A DNA stretch of 8,934 nt from Lonsdalea britannica (GTDB lineage: Bacteria > Pseudomonadota > Gammaproteobacteria > Enterobacterales > Enterobacteriaceae), in contig NZ_CAMKXG010000146.1 in assembly GCF_946477055.1 (NCBI RefSeq), positions 1 to 8,934 of the forward strand. The letters are read 5' to 3'. The notes beneath the pieces are model-generated. The model was not told the origin of the DNA, did not search any database, and saw nothing but the letters and a program-made list of their open reading frames with translations. Below are positions 5,909 through 8,934 of the stretch, one piece after another. A program made the position numbers and the translations under genes. Position 1 is the first letter of the stretch. Each line of letters opens with the position of its first letter.

Positions 5909-6712
5909 ATGCATCCGATGCTGAACATTGCCGTGCGCGCCGCGCGTAAAGGCGGTAACTTAATTGCCAAAAACTATGAAACGCCTGACGCCGTCGAGGC
6001 GAGCCAGAAAGGCAGTAACGATTTTGTCACCAATGTCGATCGGGATGCAGAGCGCCTGATTATTGAAATCATTCGCAAATCATACCCTCAGCACACCATC
6101 ATCAGTGAAGAGTGCGGAGAACTGGTCGGAGAAGACCAGGATATTCAATGGATTATCGATCCCCTGGATGGCACTTCCAACTTTATCAAACGTCTGCCGC
6201 ACTTCGCGGTTTCTATCGCTGTTCGCATCAAAGGCCGCACCGAAGTTTCGGTAGTTTACGATCCGATGCGTAATGAGCTGTTCACCGCCACTCGCGGTCA
6301 GGGCGCTCAGCTGAACGGCTACCGTCTGCGCAGCAGCAACGCTCGCGATCTCGACGGCACCATCCTCGCTACCGGCTTCCCGTTCAAGCACAAACAGCAT
6401 TCCGCCAGCTACTTCCGCATGATGGAAGGTCTGTTCGGTCTGTGCGCGGACTTCCGCCGCACCGGTTCCGCCGCGCTGGATCTGGCTTATGTCGCCGCTG
6501 GCCGCGTGGATGGCTTCTTCGAAATCGGCCTGAAACCGTGGGACTTCGCCGGCGGCGAACTGCTGGTACGTGAAGCAGGCGGTATCGTGACCGACTTCGT
6601 CGGCGGCCACAATTACCTGACGACTGGCAACATCGTCGCCGGTAACCCGCGCGTAGTAAAATCTCTGTTGTCTAACGTCCGAGACAACCTGAGTGATGCA
6701 TTGAAACGTTAA
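5909..6712 (+). CDS. suhB: SuhB: inositol-1-monophosphatase family / Nus antitermination factor
   Basis: Exactly 267 residues, the same as E. coli SuhB. It belongs to the Mg-dependent, Li-sensitive inositol monophosphatase family. The metal site is complete: Glu67 in SEECGE, Asp84 and Asp87 in the signature IDPLDGTSNF (83-92), and Asp212 in PWDFAGGEL. In enterobacteria its main role is as a component of the NusA-B-G-S10 antitermination complex on rRNA operons. The frame also opens at a GTG at 5897, but MHPMLNIAVRAARK from the ATG at 5909 matches the family start, and GTGGA provides a ribosome site. It has its own promoter and boxA leader and is followed directly by a strong terminator, so it is probably a single-gene unit. 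The N-terminal half is nearly identical to E. coli; residues 161-178 diverge most. Confidence 0.97.
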   Translation: MHPMLNIAVRAARKGGNLIAKNYETPDAVEASQKGSNDFVTNVDRDAERLIIEIIRKSYPQHTIISEECGELVGEDQDIQWIIDPLDGTSNFIKRLPHFAVSIAVRIKGRTEVSVVYDPMRNELFTATRGQGAQLNGYRLRSSNARDLDGTILATGFPFKHKQHSASYFRMMEGLFGLCADFRRTGSAALDLAYVAAGRVDGFFEIGLKPWDFAGGELLVREAGGIVTDFVGGHNYLTTGNIVAGNPRVVKSLLSNVRDNLSDALKR

Positions 6713-6720
6713 GTTTCTGC

Positions 6721-6755
6721 CGGTTAGTCGACTTCGGTCGGCTAACTGCCGTTTT
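6721..6755 (+). terminator. Intrinsic terminator of suhB
   Basis: Ten-pair arms GTTAGTCGAC (6723-6732) and GTCGGCTAAC (6737-6746), with one T-G pair, close on a TTCG tetraloop. Two further pairs (one wobble) extend the base. TTTT follows at 6752-6755 after a short GC stretch. The stem starts eight bases after the suhB stop. The C(UUCG)G loop makes the hairpin unusually stable. Confidence 0.85.
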
Positions 6756-7168
6756 CCCTATTCCTATTGTGGCTTCGCGCCATTTCCCCCTGATTTATCA
6801 ATCGCCTTACGCCCCTCTTATCCCTCATCACGCGTGGTAAAATGCGAGCAATATCTCATACCGCACGCCTTATTTACGCCCTGATATCAAATCCCCTACC
6901 TTATATATCTTCACCCGTTTGCCGTGATGACGAGTGCCCGTTGTTCAGAACACGCAAGAAAAAATGCTGATATTGTCCGTAGGTTTCATCGCAGACCGCA
7001 AACCTGATGCGGTAGCGCTTCTAAGGTCTTATCACCGTGATGCAATATCGCCCATAACCCAGCCCCAACGCCGACTCAATACCCAAAGCAGGATTTTCTG
7101 CACTTTTGTTATCCAGATCCCGATCGCATCAGCCTTCGCTAACTTTTGTTTTTTAACTTTTTTGTTGG
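6756..7168. other. Gene-free stretch between suhB and the iron transporter
   Basis: I find no credible gene here. A plus-strand frame at 6934-7194 could give 86 residues, but it has no recognisable motif and no good ribosome site, and it runs into the Fur-box promoter. TGGTAAAAT at 6835-6843 looks like an extended -10, without a good -35 and with no gene behind it. The sequence may be what remains around a lost or replaced gene at the join between the conserved suhB block and the transporter. Confidence 0.5.
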
Positions 7169-7206
7169 TTGAAAGTCCGCCTGATTACATATGATAATAA
7201 TTATTA
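7169..7206 (+). promoter_or_regulatory. Fur-regulated promoter of the iron transporter operon
   Basis: -35 TTGAAA at 7169-7174, an 18-base spacer and -10 GATAAT at 7193-7198. TGATAATAATTATTA at 7192-7206 fits the Fur 7-1-7 site (TGATAAT-N-ATTATCA) with a single mismatch and fully overlaps the -10. Fe-loaded Fur would therefore block transcription, so the operon should be induced by iron limitation. Confidence 0.8.
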
Positions 7207-7238
7207 AACTCATTTTAAGGACGGAGTGCAGTCGCGTT

Positions 7239-8363
7239 ATGTTCATCAACCTATTTCGACACGTTTTGCTGGTCGCCGCACTGACGGCTTCCTTGAGCAG
7301 CCATGCCACACAGTATCCTGTCACGGTGACCGATCTCGACGGGAAAAACGTCACGCTCAAGCAAGAGCCTCGGCGTATTGTTTTGCAGGATGGCCGCGAC
7401 ATCATGGCGATAGCGCTGTTGGATCGCGAAAATCCATTCCAGCGGTTGGTGGCCTGGAATAACCTGCCCAGAACATCCGACACCGCGACGTGGAATATGC
7501 TGAAAGGCAAATGGCCGCAGGCGGCATCCATTCTTGAAATGGGATTCAGCGACAAAGGCGATATCGAGCTGGAAAGCGTACTGGCGCAACGGCCGGACCT
7601 GATGATCGCGCAGATGCGCGCCAAGCCCTCGCTGACCGACAACGGCATACTCGCCAAACTGCACACGCTTGGCGTTCCGGTCATTTTCATCGATTTTGAA
7701 ATCGCGCCCGTCAAAAATACGACGGAGAGCATTGCCCTGCTGGGACGCGTGCTTAACCGCGAAGACAACGCGAAAGCCTATACGGATTTCTATCGCCAAC
7801 ATCTCGCCGCTATTCAACAGCGAACCGCCGCCATCACGCCGAAAGCCAATGTGTTTGTCGAGGCGCTGGCCGGACGTTCTGAATCCTGCTGCTTCAGCCA
7901 TGCTCATAACGGTTGGGGCGGGTTGGTCGAAGCCGTCGGCGCGCGAAATATCGGCTCGGAACTGCTTCCCGGCGCCTATGGCTACGTTTCGCTGGAAAAG
8001 CTCATCAGCATGAGTCCGGATGTATACATCATGACCGGCTCTAAGCGCGGCGACGGCACCAGCCCGCTGTTGCAGCTCGGTTATGGCGCGGACAAAGCGA
8101 CTCTCGATGCCAGAGGCAGTCAGCTGCTCAGCCGCACCGGCGTGGCGCAAATTCCGGCCGTGCAGAAAAAACACGCATTCGGCCTCTACCACCATTTCTA
8201 TAATCACCCGTACAATGTGGTTGGTATGGAATATCTGGCTAAGGCAATCTACCCTCAGCAGTTCAGCGACCTGAACCCGGACGCGTCCTACCACGACATT
8301 ATTCGCCGCTTTACCACGTTGCCCGATAGCGAATTTATTTTTTCCTGGAAACAGGCTGAGTAA
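7239..8363 (+). CDS. Periplasmic iron-siderophore ABC transporter substrate-binding protein
   Basis: A 374-residue secreted binding protein. The first 23 residues form a signal peptide: MFINLFRH, a hydrophobic core VLLVAALTASLS, then a likely cut after SSHA. The mature part has the class III binding-protein layout: PVTVTDLDGKNVTL and PRRIVLQDGRD (about 45-54) at the first strand, DIELESVLAQRPDLMIAQ near 110, and a second lobe with VYIMTGS. There is no lipobox cysteine, so it should be soluble in the periplasm. The frame is open back to 7191, but the ATG at 7239 gives the clean signal peptide; GGAG lies 12 bases upstream, slightly far. It resembles enterobacterial siderophore-binding proteins of the YiuA type, but the ligand cannot be told from sequence. 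The permease follows after five bases, and a Fur-box promoter precedes it. Confidence 0.88.
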   Translation: MFINLFRHVLLVAALTASLSSHATQYPVTVTDLDGKNVTLKQEPRRIVLQDGRDIMAIALLDRENPFQRLVAWNNLPRTSDTATWNMLKGKWPQAASILEMGFSDKGDIELESVLAQRPDLMIAQMRAKPSLTDNGILAKLHTLGVPVIFIDFEIAPVKNTTESIALLGRVLNREDNAKAYTDFYRQHLAAIQQRTAAITPKANVFVEALAGRSESCCFSHAHNGWGGLVEAVGARNIGSELLPGAYGYVSLEKLISMSPDVYIMTGSKRGDGTSPLLQLGYGADKATLDARGSQLLSRTGVAQIPAVQKKHAFGLYHHFYNHPYNVVGMEYLAKAIYPQQFSDLNPDASYHDIIRRFTTLPDSEFIFSWKQAE

Positions 8364-8368
8364 CTTTC

Positions 8369-8934
8369 ATGACTGTTACGACCGAATCGACTCACCACGG
8401 CAGCCCCGCTGCCGAAAATCGCATGATGCATCGCTATCAGCATATCGTCCGACATCGCCTGCTAATGATGGCCATTTTGGCAATGGCGATCATCGCTTCG
8501 CTGCTGTTGGACTTTGTACTCGGCCCCTCGGGCCTGCCGCTGAAAACACTGTGGCAAACGCTGACCGACCCCGCCGCGGCCGATGCCGGTATTCGCGTCA
8601 TCGTCTGGGATATCCGCCTGCCCTATGCGCTGATGGCGGTCGTCGTCGGTCTGGCGCTGGGGCTAGCGGGTGCGGAAATGCAGACCATCCTCAATAACCC
8701 GCTCGCCAGCCCCTTCACGTTGGGCGTCTCCTCGGCCGCCGCTTTCGGCGCGGCACTGGCTATCGTGCTCGGTATCGGCATTCCCGGTATTCCGGCCCAG
8801 TGGTTTATTTCCGCTAACGCGTTCCTGTTCGCGCTGCTGGCCGCGCTGTTGCTTGATGCCATCACCCGCTGGACGCAGGTCGCCACGTCAGGCGTCGTGC
8901 TCTTCGGCATCGCGCTCGTCTTCACCTTCAACGC
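8369..8934 (+). CDS. FecCD-family siderophore ABC transporter permease (5' part)
   Basis: The first 188 codons of an inner-membrane permease, cut off by the window end. After a 30-residue cytoplasmic N-terminus with a His/Arg-rich stretch (MMHRYQHIVRHR), the first membrane segment is LLMMAILAMAIIASLLLDFV. The FecCD hallmarks follow: DIRLPYALMAVVVG (about 81-94), GLAGAEMQTILNNPLASP (about 98-115), and FTLGVSSAAAFGAALAIVLG. Further hydrophobic segments run to the edge. This family forms the dimeric channel for Fe-siderophores or vitamin B12. The ATG is five bases after the stop of the binding-protein gene; the ribosome site is weak (GAG in the preceding codons), so translational coupling is likely. 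An ATP-binding subunit is expected further on, but none is visible. Confidence 0.92.
   Translation, partial: MTVTTESTHHGSPAAENRMMHRYQHIVRHRLLMMAILAMAIIASLLLDFVLGPSGLPLKTLWQTLTDPAAADAGIRVIVWDIRLPYALMAVVVGLALGLAGAEMQTILNNPLASPFTLGVSSAAAFGAALAIVLGIGIPGIPAQWFISANAFLFALLAALLLDAITRWTQVATSGVVLFGIALVFTFN

Noticed and set aside
6934..7194. An 86-codon plus-strand frame before the transporter
   Set aside because: No motif, no convincing ribosome site, unremarkable composition, and it overlaps the Fur-regulated promoter.
7251..8294. A 347-codon minus-strand frame antisense to the binding protein
   Set aside because: The codon bias of the GC-rich plus-strand gene keeps this antisense frame open. The plus-strand frame has the signal peptide, family motifs and Fur promoter.

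Overview
The window is a chromosomal segment from a member of the Enterobacterales. PepB, IscR, TrmJ and SuhB can be followed against the enterobacterial proteins almost residue by residue, and the order sseB-pepB-[isc]-iscS-iscR-trmJ-suhB is the classical enterobacterial one. A plant-associated Pectobacteriaceae genome (Dickeya, Pectobacterium, Brenneria or Lonsdalea type) is my best guess, but nothing in the window settles the genus.

Layout. Positions 1-110 hold two adjacent short tandem repeats (7-bp and 8-bp units). Minus-strand sseB and pepB follow. The block 2343-3101 contains no intact gene, yet it is where a normal relative carries iscU, iscA, hscB, hscA, fdx and iscX. Read on the minus strand, it holds decayed fragments in the correct order: the tail of hscA, a compressed fdx, then iscX. 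Of iscU, iscA, hscB and most of hscA I see nothing. iscS and iscR (minus strand) remain as a two-gene operon behind two adjacent Type 1 IscR sites, followed by trmJ (minus) and the divergent suhB (plus, with a boxA leader and a UUCG-loop terminator). After a gene-free stretch of about 525 bp, a Fur-box promoter drives a plus-strand siderophore-type ABC transporter: a periplasmic binding protein, then a FecCD permease cut by the window edge.

Interpretation. The main discovery is that the ISC iron-sulfur assembly operon has been lost by deletion and decay. Its cysteine desulfurase and its iron-sulfur-sensing repressor are kept. IscS keeps all its catalytic residues but has an unrelated C-terminal tail where the conserved IscU-interaction tail should be, as expected once IscU is gone. 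IscS presumably survives for sulfur delivery to tRNA thiolation and cofactor pathways. IscR keeps its DNA-binding and cluster-ligand residues and its operator. Fe-S assembly, including that of the IscR cluster, must then come from another system, most likely SUF encoded elsewhere. The relic assignments rest on motif and spacing comparison with family sequences from memory and should be confirmed by alignment.
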